64,000 bases of DNA from Novosphingobium resinovorum (lineage in GTDB: Bacteria > Pseudomonadota > Alphaproteobacteria > Sphingomonadales > Sphingomonadaceae). Under the pieces are notes generated by a model. That model saw nothing but the letters and a program-made list of their open reading frames with translations. It did no database searches and was not told where the DNA came from. This document shows positions 15,821 through 23,337 of the stretch, piece by piece (positions within the stretch are counted from its first letter, which is position 1; every line of letters begins with the position of its first letter). The stretch is from positions 124,001-188,000 of the forward strand of contig NZ_BSFC01000044.1 in assembly GCF_027922145.1 (NCBI RefSeq), in the 5' to 3' direction. A program made the position numbers and the translations under genes.

Positions 15821-16441
15821 TCAGCGGTAGTCGAAACCGCCCTTTGGCTGAATCTTGAGCGAATTCTGCTGCAGCGCCGTCATCAGGTACGAGCCGACGA
15901 GCAGCGGGAACTCCAGCATCTGCTTCTCGTCCCAGCTTTTCGCCAGCGTCGCCCATGTCGAATCGCTCAGGCAGTGGTCGGCGACCAGTTCCTCCACGCC
16001 GCGCAGGACCGCCGATTCGTGCTCGGTCCAGCCGGGCGCGGCGGAGCCTTCCAGCACGCGCTCGATTTCCTCGGCCGTGACCCCGAAGGCCTTGCCGATA
16101 TCGACGTGCTCGCTCCATTCGAAGGGCGCGCGGGCGAGCCAGGCAAGGCGCAGGACTGCCAGTTCACGATCGCGCCCGGGAATCGCGCCCTTCGCCAGCT
16201 CGATGCCGAGTACCATCTGGCCCTTGAACATGCCCGGATGGCGCAAGGTGATGAGGCTGACGTCGGGGAAGGGGCGGCTGTCGGGGATGGAGAACGCGGC
16301 GCGGATGACCTGCACCTGCTCCATGCCCTCGGGGGTGACCTCCTCCAGCCGCAGCGGCGCGTAGCGTGGGCCATTGGCGACGGTCTGCGCCATGCGCGCG
16401 TCGGCGTCGAAGTCGTACTTGCCGGTGATCGGTTCGGGCAT
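15821..16441 (-). CDS. Carboxymuconolactone decarboxylase (AhpD-like) family protein
   Basis: 206-residue protein of the CMD/AhpD-like fold. The stretch LAWLARAPFEWSEHVDIGKAF corresponds to the family's core helix, but the usual CxxC or ExxCxxH redox motif is replaced by EWSEH, so thiol peroxidase activity is unlikely; the histidine is kept. The reaction is unknown; related proteins act in aromatic and steroid-like catabolism. The start has AAGAGGAA upstream and lies 14 bases after the sulfotransferase stop on the same strand, so the two form an operon. Confidence 0.82.
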   Translation of the reverse strand: MPEPITGKYDFDADARMAQTVANGPRYAPLRLEEVTPEGMEQVQVIRAAFSIPDSRPFPDVSLITLRHPGMFKGQMVLGIELAKGAIPGRDRELAVLRLAWLARAPFEWSEHVDIGKAFGVTAEEIERVLEGSAAPGWTEHESAVLRGVEELVADHCLSDSTWATLAKSWDEKQMLEFPLLVGSYLMTALQQNSLKIQPKGGFDYR

Positions 16442-16455
16442 TCGGGTTCCTCTTG

Positions 16456-17583
16456 TCAAGCGGCCCACTGGTCCATGTGGTTCAGGTAATCGGCGAAGCG
16501 CGCGCGCACGGCCTGCGGGTCGAGGCCGAAGCGGGCGGGATCGGGCTTGGCCATGCGCTCGGCGGCGGTGTTGCTCTCCCACCATGCGGCCATGGCCTGC
16601 GCGAAGGCGGGCGAGATCGTCTCGCCCAGCCAGTCGTAAAGGCGGCGCACTTCGCCGAGCGGGTCGGCCTGCATGGCGCGGAAGTGGATGTCGAAGAAGC
16701 GATGGTCGTTGCCGGCCTCGCGAAAGGCGATGGCGCGGGTCATCGCCTCCGACCAGCACTGGACGTTGAGTTCGCCGATGTAGGCATGGTCGACATGGTC
16801 GGTGAACTTGCCGATGATTTCGGCATAGACGGTTGCGACCGAGAGCATCACGTCGGTCGGATCACGATGCGTCATCACGAAACGCGCGTCGGGATAGGCA
16901 GCGTCGAGCGCATTCAGATAGAGCATGTGCGTCGGCGCCTTGAGGCGCCATGGCCGCGCGGGCTCACCCCACTGCAGGAGCCTTAGGGTACGCTTATGGT
17001 ACGCGTAGGTGCCGCTGTGTGCCGTCTCCAGCAGCCACTGCGAGTAACTGGGCACCTGGGCGAAGGCCTGGAAGATCTGGCTGCGGAAATCGAGCGCCAT
17101 GAGGTCCTGGCACTCCATGGCCCCGTCGATTCCGGAAGGCGTGCGGCTGCCGCCCTTCAGCGTCTCGTCTGCGGCGCTGGCCGAGGCGCCCCGGCGCGGG
17201 TCCGGTCCATCGACCGTCGAAGGCGGCGGGCAGGGCTGCGAACTCTCCCAGACGCGCAGGTAACGCACCCCCGGATCGCTGGAGAGCAGGTAGGACAGCG
17301 CCGAGGAACCCGTGCGCGGCAGGCTGACCCCGAACAGGGGGCTGCGAATGTCCTCGTCGTCGATCTCGGGGTGGCGGGCGTACCAATCCTCCACCATCAG
17401 GCGCTGGCGCAAGTGCAGCAGGATGCGGTCGCGCAGCGCATGTTCTCCGGCCGAGGTAAGCCGCGCCTCGGTGTTCAGCGCCAGGACCAGCCGTTCGAGG
17501 CCCTCGCGAAAACCGTCATCACCGAAATCGGCGAGCCCGGTCTGGCCTTGCGCGGCGGCCATCAACTCTGTGGCGATTTCCAT
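16456..17583 (-). CDS. Sulfotransferase family protein
   Basis: 375-residue protein of the bacterial Sulfotransfer_3 group, predicted to transfer sulfate from PAPS to a hydroxyl of an unknown small molecule. Visible are the 5'-phosphosulfate loop FGVSLPRTGSSALSYLL (about residues 83-99), the LKAPTHMLYL motif, and the 3'-phosphate region VMTHRDPTDVMLSVATVYAE. Ribosome site GGGGAG is well placed. It is cotranscribed with the CMD-like protein; a second sulfotransferase lies at 55.7 kb in another accessory block. Substrate not predictable from sequence. Confidence 0.85.
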   Translation of the reverse strand: MEIATELMAAAQGQTGLADFGDDGFREGLERLVLALNTEARLTSAGEHALRDRILLHLRQRLMVEDWYARHPEIDDEDIRSPLFGVSLPRTGSSALSYLLSSDPGVRYLRVWESSQPCPPPSTVDGPDPRRGASASAADETLKGGSRTPSGIDGAMECQDLMALDFRSQIFQAFAQVPSYSQWLLETAHSGTYAYHKRTLRLLQWGEPARPWRLKAPTHMLYLNALDAAYPDARFVMTHRDPTDVMLSVATVYAEIIGKFTDHVDHAYIGELNVQCWSEAMTRAIAFREAGNDHRFFDIHFRAMQADPLGEVRRLYDWLGETISPAFAQAMAAWWESNTAAERMAKPDPARFGLDPQAVRARFADYLNHMDQWAA

Positions 17584-17676
17584 GGCGCTCTCCCCTCGGT
17601 GGGCCGATGTACTCGGCTCGGGGAGGCACTATGCGCGGGGTCGGAGAGAGCGCCAAACGCTGCGGCGATTTCGCCT

Positions 17677-17705
17677 CGTCGTCCCGGATCAAGTCCGGGA
17701 CGACG
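17677..17705. repeat. Solo hairpin of the CGTCCCGGATCAAGTCCGGG family
   Basis: A 29-bp palindrome identical in core to one arm of the element at 11228. It abuts the ccmB stop codon (the TGA occupies 17706-17708), placing it exactly at the end of the ccmB reading frame, where it could serve as a transcript terminator. Confidence 0.85.
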
Positions 17706-18350
17706 TCAGCCGCGCGAGGCTCTGACCGCAGCCCCGCCCGCGAACGGCGCGATGGCGATCAGTACGAGGCTGGCTGCGGCAGTGAGGGCAAGGCCGCTCT
17801 CGCCGCCGGTGCCGAGACTTCCCGCGCCAAAGATCAGCACCGGGATGGCCATCGGGATGACCAGAAGGCCCGAAAGCGCCGCGCCTCCGCGCAGGCCGGA
17901 CGTCAGTGCCGCCACCGTCACGCCGAGCGCCGCAAGGCCGGGAGTTCCCGCCAGCAGGCCGATCTCGACGATGCGCAGGCTATGGCCGTCCAGCCCCAGC
18001 AGGGCGGCGGCGGGAAGGGCGGCAAGCATCAGCGGCGGCCCGAAGCTCAGCCAGTGGGCGAGCACGCGCACCGCGATCACCAGTTCCTCGGAGATGCCGC
18101 GCAAGGGCCACTGGTCGAACAGGCCCTGTTCGATGTCGGGTTCGACCAGTCGGTCGAGCGGCAGGATCGCGGCGAGCAGCGCGGCGACCCAGATCACCCC
18201 GCCGCCGGTCTTCGCCAGCAGCGGTGCATCCGGCCCGACCGCGAAGGGGTAGAGCATCGACACCGAGAGGAAGAACAGCACCGGCAGCAGCGCCCCGCCA
18301 CCGCGCCCGCCTAGCAGCAGCCGCGCAAGGTCGCGGCGCAGCAGCGCCAT
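17706..18350 (-). CDS. ccmB: Heme exporter protein CcmB
   Basis: Inner-membrane permease subunit of the CcmAB(C) complex of cytochrome c maturation system I; with CcmA it drives release of holo-CcmE heme chaperone. The 214-residue product has about six transmembrane helices and family motifs FFLSVSMLYPFAVGP, DIEQGLFDQWPL and HWLSFGPPLML. The ATG at 18350 lies eight bases after the ccmA stop. The stop directly touches a repeat hairpin. CcmC and the other ccm genes do not follow, unlike the usual ccmABCDEFGH order. Confidence 0.92.
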   Translation of the reverse strand: MALLRRDLARLLLGGRGGGALLPVLFFLSVSMLYPFAVGPDAPLLAKTGGGVIWVAALLAAILPLDRLVEPDIEQGLFDQWPLRGISEELVIAVRVLAHWLSFGPPLMLAALPAAALLGLDGHSLRIVEIGLLAGTPGLAALGVTVAALTSGLRGGAALSGLLVIPMAIPVLIFGAGSLGTGGESGLALTAAASLVLIAIAPFAGGAAVRASRG

Positions 18351-18358
18351 GCCCCGAC

Positions 18359-18940
18359 TCACGCGGCGAACTCCGAGACGTGGAGCGTGCGCAGGCCCGG
18401 CAGGCGGAACGGCTGGTGCGAGGCAATCACCGCCACGCCGCCGCTCGCGCAGTGCTCGGCGGTGATGGCCTCGGCGAGTTCGACGGCGTGCCCGTCGAGG
18501 CCGTTGAGTGGCTCGTCCAGCAGCCAGACTTTCGCCCCCTGGCCAAGCAGACGTGCAAAGGCGGCGCGCTTCTTCTGACCGGTGGAGAGGTAGCGCACCG
18601 GCACGTCGAGCAGCGTGGTGAGGCCGAGCCGCCGGAGATGGTCCTCCCCGCCCGCTCCGTCGAGCCGCTGCCAGAATGCCAGCGCGCGGCCCAGCGGCAG
18701 TGCCGGATCGAGGGCAGGGCGCTCGTCGAGCAGGCCGACGGCGCCGTCCACCGCGATCGTTCCCTCGAACGCAGGCGCAAGCCCGGCGAGAATGCGCAGC
18801 AGGCTCGACTTGCCGATACCGTTGTGGCCGGCGATCTGCATGGCCTCGCCTTTGCCAAGCGCGAGCGAAAGCCCGGCAAACAGCAACCTGTCGCCCCGAC
18901 GGCACGCGAGATCGGTTGCGCTGACCACTGCCCCTTGCAT
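18359..18940 (-). CDS. ccmA: Heme exporter ATP-binding protein CcmA
   Basis: ABC-type ATPase of cytochrome c maturation system I, cytosolic face of the inner membrane. The 193-residue product has Walker A GHNGIGKSS (about residues 38-46), signature LSTGQKKRAAFARLL, Walker B VWLLDEPLNGLD and switch His in IASHQ. The length matches CcmA. It is the first gene of a ccmA-ccmB pair, and is divergent from the pterin dehydratase gene with a gap of 47 bases that must hold both promoters. Confidence 0.93.
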   Translation of the reverse strand: MQGAVVSATDLACRRGDRLLFAGLSLALGKGEAMQIAGHNGIGKSSLLRILAGLAPAFEGTIAVDGAVGLLDERPALDPALPLGRALAFWQRLDGAGGEDHLRRLGLTTLLDVPVRYLSTGQKKRAAFARLLGQGAKVWLLDEPLNGLDGHAVELAEAITAEHCASGGVAVIASHQPFRLPGLRTLHVSEFAA

Positions 18941-18987
18941 GGGCGGGAGCCTTAGGGGAAACGCTGCGGGCTGCCAAGGAGACCGAA

Positions 18988-19278
18988 ATGGCTATTGTTC
19001 GCCTCACCGACGCCCAGCGCGATGCCGCGCTCGCCGAATTGCCGCGCTGGAACTTGCGGGCCGACGGCCTCGCCATCGAAGCCGAGCTTAAATTCGGCGA
19101 TTTCAACGAGGCGTTCGGCTTCATGACCCGCGTGGCGATTTATGCCGACAAGGCCGACCACCACCCGGAGTGGTTCAACGTCTATTCCACCGTGCGCGTG
19201 ACGCTGACCACGCATGATGCCGATGGCCTCAGCGAAAGGGACGTGGCGATGGCGCGTTTCATCGACAGTATTGCCTGA
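18988..19278 (+). CDS. phhB: Pterin-4a-carbinolamine dehydratase
   Basis: 96-residue enzyme that dehydrates 4a-hydroxytetrahydropterin, recycling the cofactor of aromatic amino-acid hydroxylases; some homologues act in other pathways. The catalytic motif DKADHHPEWFNVY (the [E/D]KxxHHP signature) is intact, followed by the VRVTLTTHDADGLSERD segment normal for the family. AAGGAGA precedes the ATG. No phenylalanine hydroxylase gene is nearby, so the physiological partner is not visible. Confidence 0.93.
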   Translation: MAIVRLTDAQRDAALAELPRWNLRADGLAIEAELKFGDFNEAFGFMTRVAIYADKADHHPEWFNVYSTVRVTLTTHDADGLSERDVAMARFIDSIA

Positions 19279-19771
19279 AGTCGCGGGTGCCGTCCGCCTC
19301 TCGTATCGGGCGGGTGGTCAGCAGTGCTGTCGATTTAATGGGGCGTGTCTCGCGATGCCGCACTATTCGTGAAAATCCAAAAGGTTGCATCATGAATAAA
19401 AAAATATAATGCTCATCGGACTCGCTACTCGTTGAATCGACCTGCGAACCAGCGAAGCAATGCTGGCCAGATATAGTGATCGATAGTCCCGGGGCATGAT
19501 CCGATGCTTGTCGGGACACAGTCTGCAACGGTTCGTCGCACGTTGCTCTCCCATTACCGGCCTCGCGCTGCTGTTGCGGCGCGCGTTCATCTGCCCGCAA
19601 GGTGAACCTGAACACGCAGAACATCCATGGTCAGGTGTCGCTCCGCCGCACATCTTACGAAGCTGAATGGACGGGTTCCGGCAACCCGGGGCGCTTTCAA
19701 GCGCTAGGTGGCCGGACGAGAAAAGCTGCGACCCCGCAGGCCCGATTGGTCGTGTTTGAAGGAGTAACGCA
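19279..19771. other. 493-bp non-coding gap upstream of the OmpA-family gene
   Basis: No convincing gene. It contains an AT-rich island (ATGAATAAAAAAATATAATG near 19391-19410) that stands out from the GC-rich background, and near the 3' end two small dyads, GGGTTCCGGCAACCC and GCGCTTTCAAGCGC, within the last 100 bases before the OmpA start. These may belong to a long structured 5' leader of the outer-membrane protein mRNA. No promoter could be assigned firmly. Confidence 0.5.
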
Positions 19772-20626
19772 ATGAGTGTCATTTCAAAGAGCCCCCGGTT
19801 CCTCCTGATGGCTGCCCTGCTGGGCGGCGCCGCGTCGGTCAGCGTTTCGGCGCAAGACTCCGATCTCGCGGTACAGGTTACCGATACCAGCCCCGAAATG
19901 GTCAAGGGGCCGGAAGTAAAGGGCATCATTTCCGCACGTAGCGGTGACCGCATGCAGGTCACCTCGGACGACGGCACCAAGACGGTCGTGACCATCAATG
20001 ATGCCACCAAGATCAAGGCCAGCAGCGGCTTCCTGGGTCTGGGCGGCAGCCGCATCGCCGCGACTTCGCTGCTCAACGGCATTCCGGTCGAGGTCGAGAC
20101 GCTGCAGGGCGGCGGCGGTCTGCTTGCCAGCAAGATCGATCTGAAGGGCAAGGACTTCAAGACCGCCAAGATGATCCACAACGGCACCGACCAGCGCTTC
20201 GCCTCGAACGAGGCGGCCACCGAAGGTCTGAAGGCCCGCATGGGTGACATCGACAAGTACAACATCAAGGGCACGACCAACGTGAACTTCGACACCGGCG
20301 TGTCCAAGCTGTCGCCGGAAGCGAAGGCGAACCTGTGTCAGGCTGCGACCCAGGCGGAAGGCATGGACAATGCCCTCCTGCTCGTCGTCGGCTACACCGA
20401 TTCGACCGGTCCTGAGGAAGTGAACCAGGTGCTCAGCGAGAAGCGCGCCAGCGCAGTGGTCAATTATCTGCAGCAGGCCTGCCACTGGAAGCCCTATCGC
20501 ATGCTGACGCCAACCGGCATGTCGATGGCCGATCCGGTCGCCGACAATTCGACCGAGGAAGGCAAGGCGCAGAACCGCCGCGTGGCGGTGAACATCATGG
20601 TCAGCAAGGCCGTCGACGGCATCTGA
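19772..20626 (+). CDS. OmpA-family outer-membrane/peptidoglycan-associated protein
   Basis: 284-residue exported protein. It has a signal peptide (LLMAALLGGAASVSVSAQ, cleavage near residue 28), an unusual N-terminal domain (KGIISARSGDRMQVTSDDGT, resembling a small OB/DUF5666-like beta domain) instead of the eight-stranded OmpA barrel, and a C-terminal OmpA-like peptidoglycan-binding domain from about residue 165 (NVNFDTGVSKLSPEAKANL, VVGYTDSTGPEEVNQVLSEK, NRRVAVNIM). Likely a periplasmic protein anchoring to peptidoglycan. Good ribosome site GGAGTAAC; a strong terminator follows 10 bases after the stop. It is preceded by a long leader. Confidence 0.85.
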   Translation: MSVISKSPRFLLMAALLGGAASVSVSAQDSDLAVQVTDTSPEMVKGPEVKGIISARSGDRMQVTSDDGTKTVVTINDATKIKASSGFLGLGGSRIAATSLLNGIPVEVETLQGGGGLLASKIDLKGKDFKTAKMIHNGTDQRFASNEAATEGLKARMGDIDKYNIKGTTNVNFDTGVSKLSPEAKANLCQAATQAEGMDNALLLVVGYTDSTGPEEVNQVLSEKRASAVVNYLQQACHWKPYRMLTPTGMSMADPVADNSTEEGKAQNRRVAVNIMVSKAVDGI

Positions 20627-20636
20627 CGAGGTGTGC

Positions 20637-20670
20637 GGGGCGGGCAGTGCGATGCCCGCCCCGTTTCGTT
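20637..20670 (+). terminator. Rho-independent terminator after the OmpA-family gene
   Basis: Perfect 10-bp stem GGGGCGGGCA / TGCCCGCCCC with a six-base loop (20637-20662) followed by GTTTCGTT. Starts 10 bases after the stop. Confidence 0.8.
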
Positions 20671-20683
20671 CAAGGTTACGGCG

Positions 20684-21301
20684 TCAAAGCGCCGGATTGT
20701 TGTAGCAGTGCCAGGTGAAGATCGCCGCCGCCCCGCGATGCGGGCGCCAGGCTTCGGCGAGTTCCCGCGTCTGTTTTTCGCTCGGCCGCTCCGGCAGGTC
20801 CAGCAGTTTCCCCAAGCCCACCTGCACCGCCAGATCGCCCGCCGGCCAGATGTCGGGGCGGCCTTCCGCGAAGAGCAGGTAGATTTCCGCCGACCACCGG
20901 CCGATCCCCTTGATCTGCACGAGATGCGCGATCGCTTCCTCGTCGTCGGCGGGAAGACTGTCGAAGTCGAGGCTACCCGCCACCACCAGTTCGCACAGCG
21001 AGCGCGCATAGCCCTGCTTCTGGCGCGACAGGCCGCAGCCGCGCAGGGCGTCGAACTCGGCCGCCAGCAGCGCTTCGGGTGCCATCGTCTCGCCCAGCAG
21101 GGCCTCCAGCCGGTTCCATACCGAGGCGGCCGCGGCGACGCTTACCTGCTGGCCGACGATCGTGCGCAGCAGCGTCGCATAGCCGGTCGCGCGGATGCGC
21201 GGTTCGGGGTAGCCCGCCATTGCGATCGCGCGCGCGATCGCGGGTTCCTTCCCGGCGATGGCGTCGAGGCCAAAGCGTAGTTCGTCTGCCGTCAAACCCA
21301 T
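20684..21301 (-). CDS. alkA: DNA-3-methyladenine glycosylase II, AlkA/HhH-GPD family
   Basis: Base-excision repair enzyme that removes alkylated purines from DNA. The 205-residue product has the HhH-GPD core: TIVGQQVSVAAAASVW, helix-hairpin-helix LVQIKGIGRWSAEIYLLF and the catalytic Asp in IWPAGDLAVQ. It lacks an Ada-type N-terminus and Fe-S cysteines. The ATG at 21301 is chosen because AAGGTGG lies eight bases upstream; the frame is open for 20 more codons without a good ribosome site. It is convergent with the OmpA-family gene, whose terminator fills the gap. Confidence 0.9.
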   Translation of the reverse strand: MGLTADELRFGLDAIAGKEPAIARAIAMAGYPEPRIRATGYATLLRTIVGQQVSVAAAASVWNRLEALLGETMAPEALLAAEFDALRGCGLSRQKQGYARSLCELVVAGSLDFDSLPADDEEAIAHLVQIKGIGRWSAEIYLLFAEGRPDIWPAGDLAVQVGLGKLLDLPERPSEKQTRELAEAWRPHRGAAAIFTWHCYNNPAL

Positions 21302-21375
21302 GATTTTCGCCACCTTGCAAAACGGGGTTGCAGCCTTTAGCAGCCTGCGGCAAGTCCGCATACAAAGACAATTAC

Positions 21376-21390
21376 GATACAGGGTGTATC
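21376..21390. promoter_or_regulatory. Palindrome GATACA-GGG-TGTATC in the ferredoxin promoter region
   Basis: Perfect 6-bp arms around a three-base centre, 20 bases before the ferredoxin start. It could be an operator for an unidentified regulator; no regulator gene is adjacent. Confidence 0.35.
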
Positions 21391-21409
21391 ACAAGGGGAA
21401 TCGAGAGCC

Positions 21410-21727
21410 ATGCCGCAGATCATCGTCGTCAATCATGCTGGTGAAGAGAAGTCCGTAGACGCTGCCGAGGGTCGCACCCTGATGGAAGTGATCCGCGACG
21501 ACGGCTTCGACGAACTGCTGGCGCTGTGCGGCGGCTGCTGCTCGTGCGCGACCTGCCATGTCTTCATCGACCCCGCCTTCGCCGACAAGCTGCCCGCGAT
21601 GAGCGAAGACGAGAACGACCTGCTCGACAGCTCTGACCACCGCAACGAGACCTCGCGCCTGTCGTGCCAGGTGCCGGTTACCGCAGACCTTGAAGGTCTG
21701 CGCGTCACGATCGCTCCCGAAGACTGA
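21410..21727 (+). CDS. [2Fe-2S] ferredoxin, adrenodoxin type
   Basis: 105-residue electron carrier. Cluster ligands follow the C-X5-C-X2-C-Xn-C pattern: Cys40, Cys46, Cys49 (LALCGGCCSCATCHVF) and Cys86 (RLSCQVP); two further cysteines (43, 44) sit inside the ligand loop. The acidic stretch MSEDENDLLDSSDH is the partner-recognition helix of the adrenodoxin/putidaredoxin class, which serves cytochrome P450s or Fe-S assembly. No P450 or ferredoxin reductase is adjacent, so the partner is unknown. AAGGGGA ribosome site upstream. Confidence 0.93.
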   Translation: MPQIIVVNHAGEEKSVDAAEGRTLMEVIRDDGFDELLALCGGCCSCATCHVFIDPAFADKLPAMSEDENDLLDSSDHRNETSRLSCQVPVTADLEGLRVTIAPED

Positions 21728-21791
21728 TTTTGTGGGCCAGCGAGGTGCAAATCATTTGCACCTCGCGCCTTGGCTTCCTAACTGTCGCGCC

Positions 21792-22817
21792 ATGACCGCG
21801 ACTTTGGCCACTGCCCCGCAACCCCGTGCTTCCACGCTCGACCTGATCGGCAATACTCCGCTGGTGCTCCTGGAGGGGCCGAGCGAGGCCGCCGGCTGTG
21901 AGATCTGGGGCAAGTGCGAATTCGCCAACCCCGGCGCCTCGGTGAAGGACCGCGCGGCGCTGTGGATCGTGCGCGACGCCGAGGAGAAGGGCCTGCTCGA
22001 GCCGGGCGGCACGATCGTCGAGGGGACGGCGGGCAACACTGGCATCGGCCTTGCGCTGGTCGCCAACGCGCTGGGCTACAAGACCGTCATCGTCATGCCC
22101 GAGACGCAGTCGCGCGAGAAGATGGATACCCTGCGTGCGCTCGGCGCCGAACTGGTGCTGGTTCCCGCCGCGCCGTTCTCGAACCCCGGTCACTTCGTCC
22201 ACACCTCGCGCCGTCTGGCCGAGGAGACCGAAGGCGCGATCTGGGCCAACCAGTTCGACAACATCGCCAACCGCAAGGCCCACATCGAATCGACCGCACC
22301 GGAAATCTGGGAACAGATGGGCGGCCGGATCGACGGCTTTACCTGCGCGGCGGGCACCGGCGGCACCATCGCCGGCACCGGCATGGGCCTGAAGGCCTTC
22401 GACGAGAACATCATCGTCGCCCTGACCGACCCGCACGGCGCGGCGCTCTACAACTACTACGCCAACGGCGAACTCAAGGCCGAGGGCAACTCCGTAGCCG
22501 AGGGTATCGGGCAGGGGCGCATCACCGCCAACCTCGAAGGCGCGCCGATCGACACCCAGTTCCGCATCTCGGACGAGGAGGGCCTCGAATGGGTCCGCCG
22601 CCTGCTGAGCGAGGAAGGGTTGTGCCTCGGGTTGTCGTCCGGCATCAACGTGGCGGGCGCGGTGGCGCTCGGCCGCAAGCTGGTGGAAGAAGGCCGCGAG
22701 GACCCGCGCGTCGCGACGATCCTGTGCGATACGGGTTTCCGCTACCTCTCGTCGCTCTACAATGCCGAGTGGCTGGAATCCAAAAGCTTGCCGGTCTTCC
22801 CTTGGCTGGCGAGGTGA
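21792..22817 (+). CDS. cysK: Cysteine synthase family PLP enzyme (CysK-like)
   Basis: 341-residue fold-type II PLP enzyme that forms L-cysteine from O-acetylserine and sulfide, or a close relative. Lys52 in NPGASVKDRAA is the PLP Schiff-base lysine; GTAGNTGIGLAL contacts substrate and AAGTGGTIAGTG binds the PLP phosphate. The C-terminal RYLSSLYNAEWLESKSLPVF is typical for the CysK subgroup with extended C-terminus found in alphaproteobacteria. The ATG at 21792 is chosen because it begins the conserved part; 34 upstream codons read back into the ferredoxin gene. CysK versus a cystathionine beta-synthase-like role cannot be settled by eye. Confidence 0.88.
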   Translation: MTATLATAPQPRASTLDLIGNTPLVLLEGPSEAAGCEIWGKCEFANPGASVKDRAALWIVRDAEEKGLLEPGGTIVEGTAGNTGIGLALVANALGYKTVIVMPETQSREKMDTLRALGAELVLVPAAPFSNPGHFVHTSRRLAEETEGAIWANQFDNIANRKAHIESTAPEIWEQMGGRIDGFTCAAGTGGTIAGTGMGLKAFDENIIVALTDPHGAALYNYYANGELKAEGNSVAEGIGQGRITANLEGAPIDTQFRISDEEGLEWVRRLLSEEGLCLGLSSGINVAGAVALGRKLVEEGREDPRVATILCDTGFRYLSSLYNAEWLESKSLPVFPWLAR

Positions 22818-22856
22818 TGTAAACCTGTCACACACGGCAGGAAAACGTCCGCCTAT

Positions 22857-23240
22857 ATGATCGAGTCGCATTCAATTCTTGAGCCCTTGCAGACGGCGCA
22901 GCACTTCACGCCGCCCACTACCCGTGAACTGAGGTCGCAGGCCGTCTATCGGTTGCAGATCGGGCTGTTCGGTTTGTGCGCGATGCTGCTGATCGTCGGC
23001 CTTGCCAACGTGATTCGCGACAGGATTCGGCTCACCGATACGGTGGACCCGATCCAGGATGTGGTCGCGGTCGATGCCAAGCCGACGAAGACTGCCAGCG
23101 ATCCGCTCGCGGACATCGGCGTGGTCCCGGCGGCCGATCCCAGCCCTACGCCGACGCCCACCCAGAATCCGGGCGCCTCGACGTCCCCGACGCCGGGTAT
23201 GGACATGACCGGCTCACCCTCGGCGCAGACGTCGCCCTGA
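22857..23240 (+). CDS. Hypothetical single-pass membrane protein
   Basis: 127-residue protein I do not recognise. A cytoplasmic N-terminus of about 33 residues is followed by one membrane helix (LQIGLFGLCAMLLIVGLANV, about 34-53) and a periplasmic tail rich in Pro, Thr and Ser (PSPTPTPTQNPG), low in complexity. Such short bitopic proteins with flexible tails are common before envelope genes, but no function can be assigned. A REP-like palindrome starts nine bases after the stop. Confidence 0.65.
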   Translation: MIESHSILEPLQTAQHFTPPTTRELRSQAVYRLQIGLFGLCAMLLIVGLANVIRDRIRLTDTVDPIQDVVAVDAKPTKTASDPLADIGVVPAADPSPTPTPTQNPGASTSPTPGMDMTGSPSAQTSP

Positions 23241-23249
23241 CCATCTTCA

Positions 23250-23323
23250 GTCATTGCGAGCGCAGCGAAGCAATCCAGGGTATCGCAAGCCGCGCTGGAT
23301 TGCTTCGCTGCGCTCGCAATGAC
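23250..23323. repeat. REP-like palindrome, copy 4
   Basis: Copy with GCGCAGCGAAGCAATCCAG arms, placed nine bases after a stop and ending 14 bases before the next start, between two genes in tandem. Confidence 0.9.
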
Positions 23324-23337
23324 GAAGGGGTGTTGGG

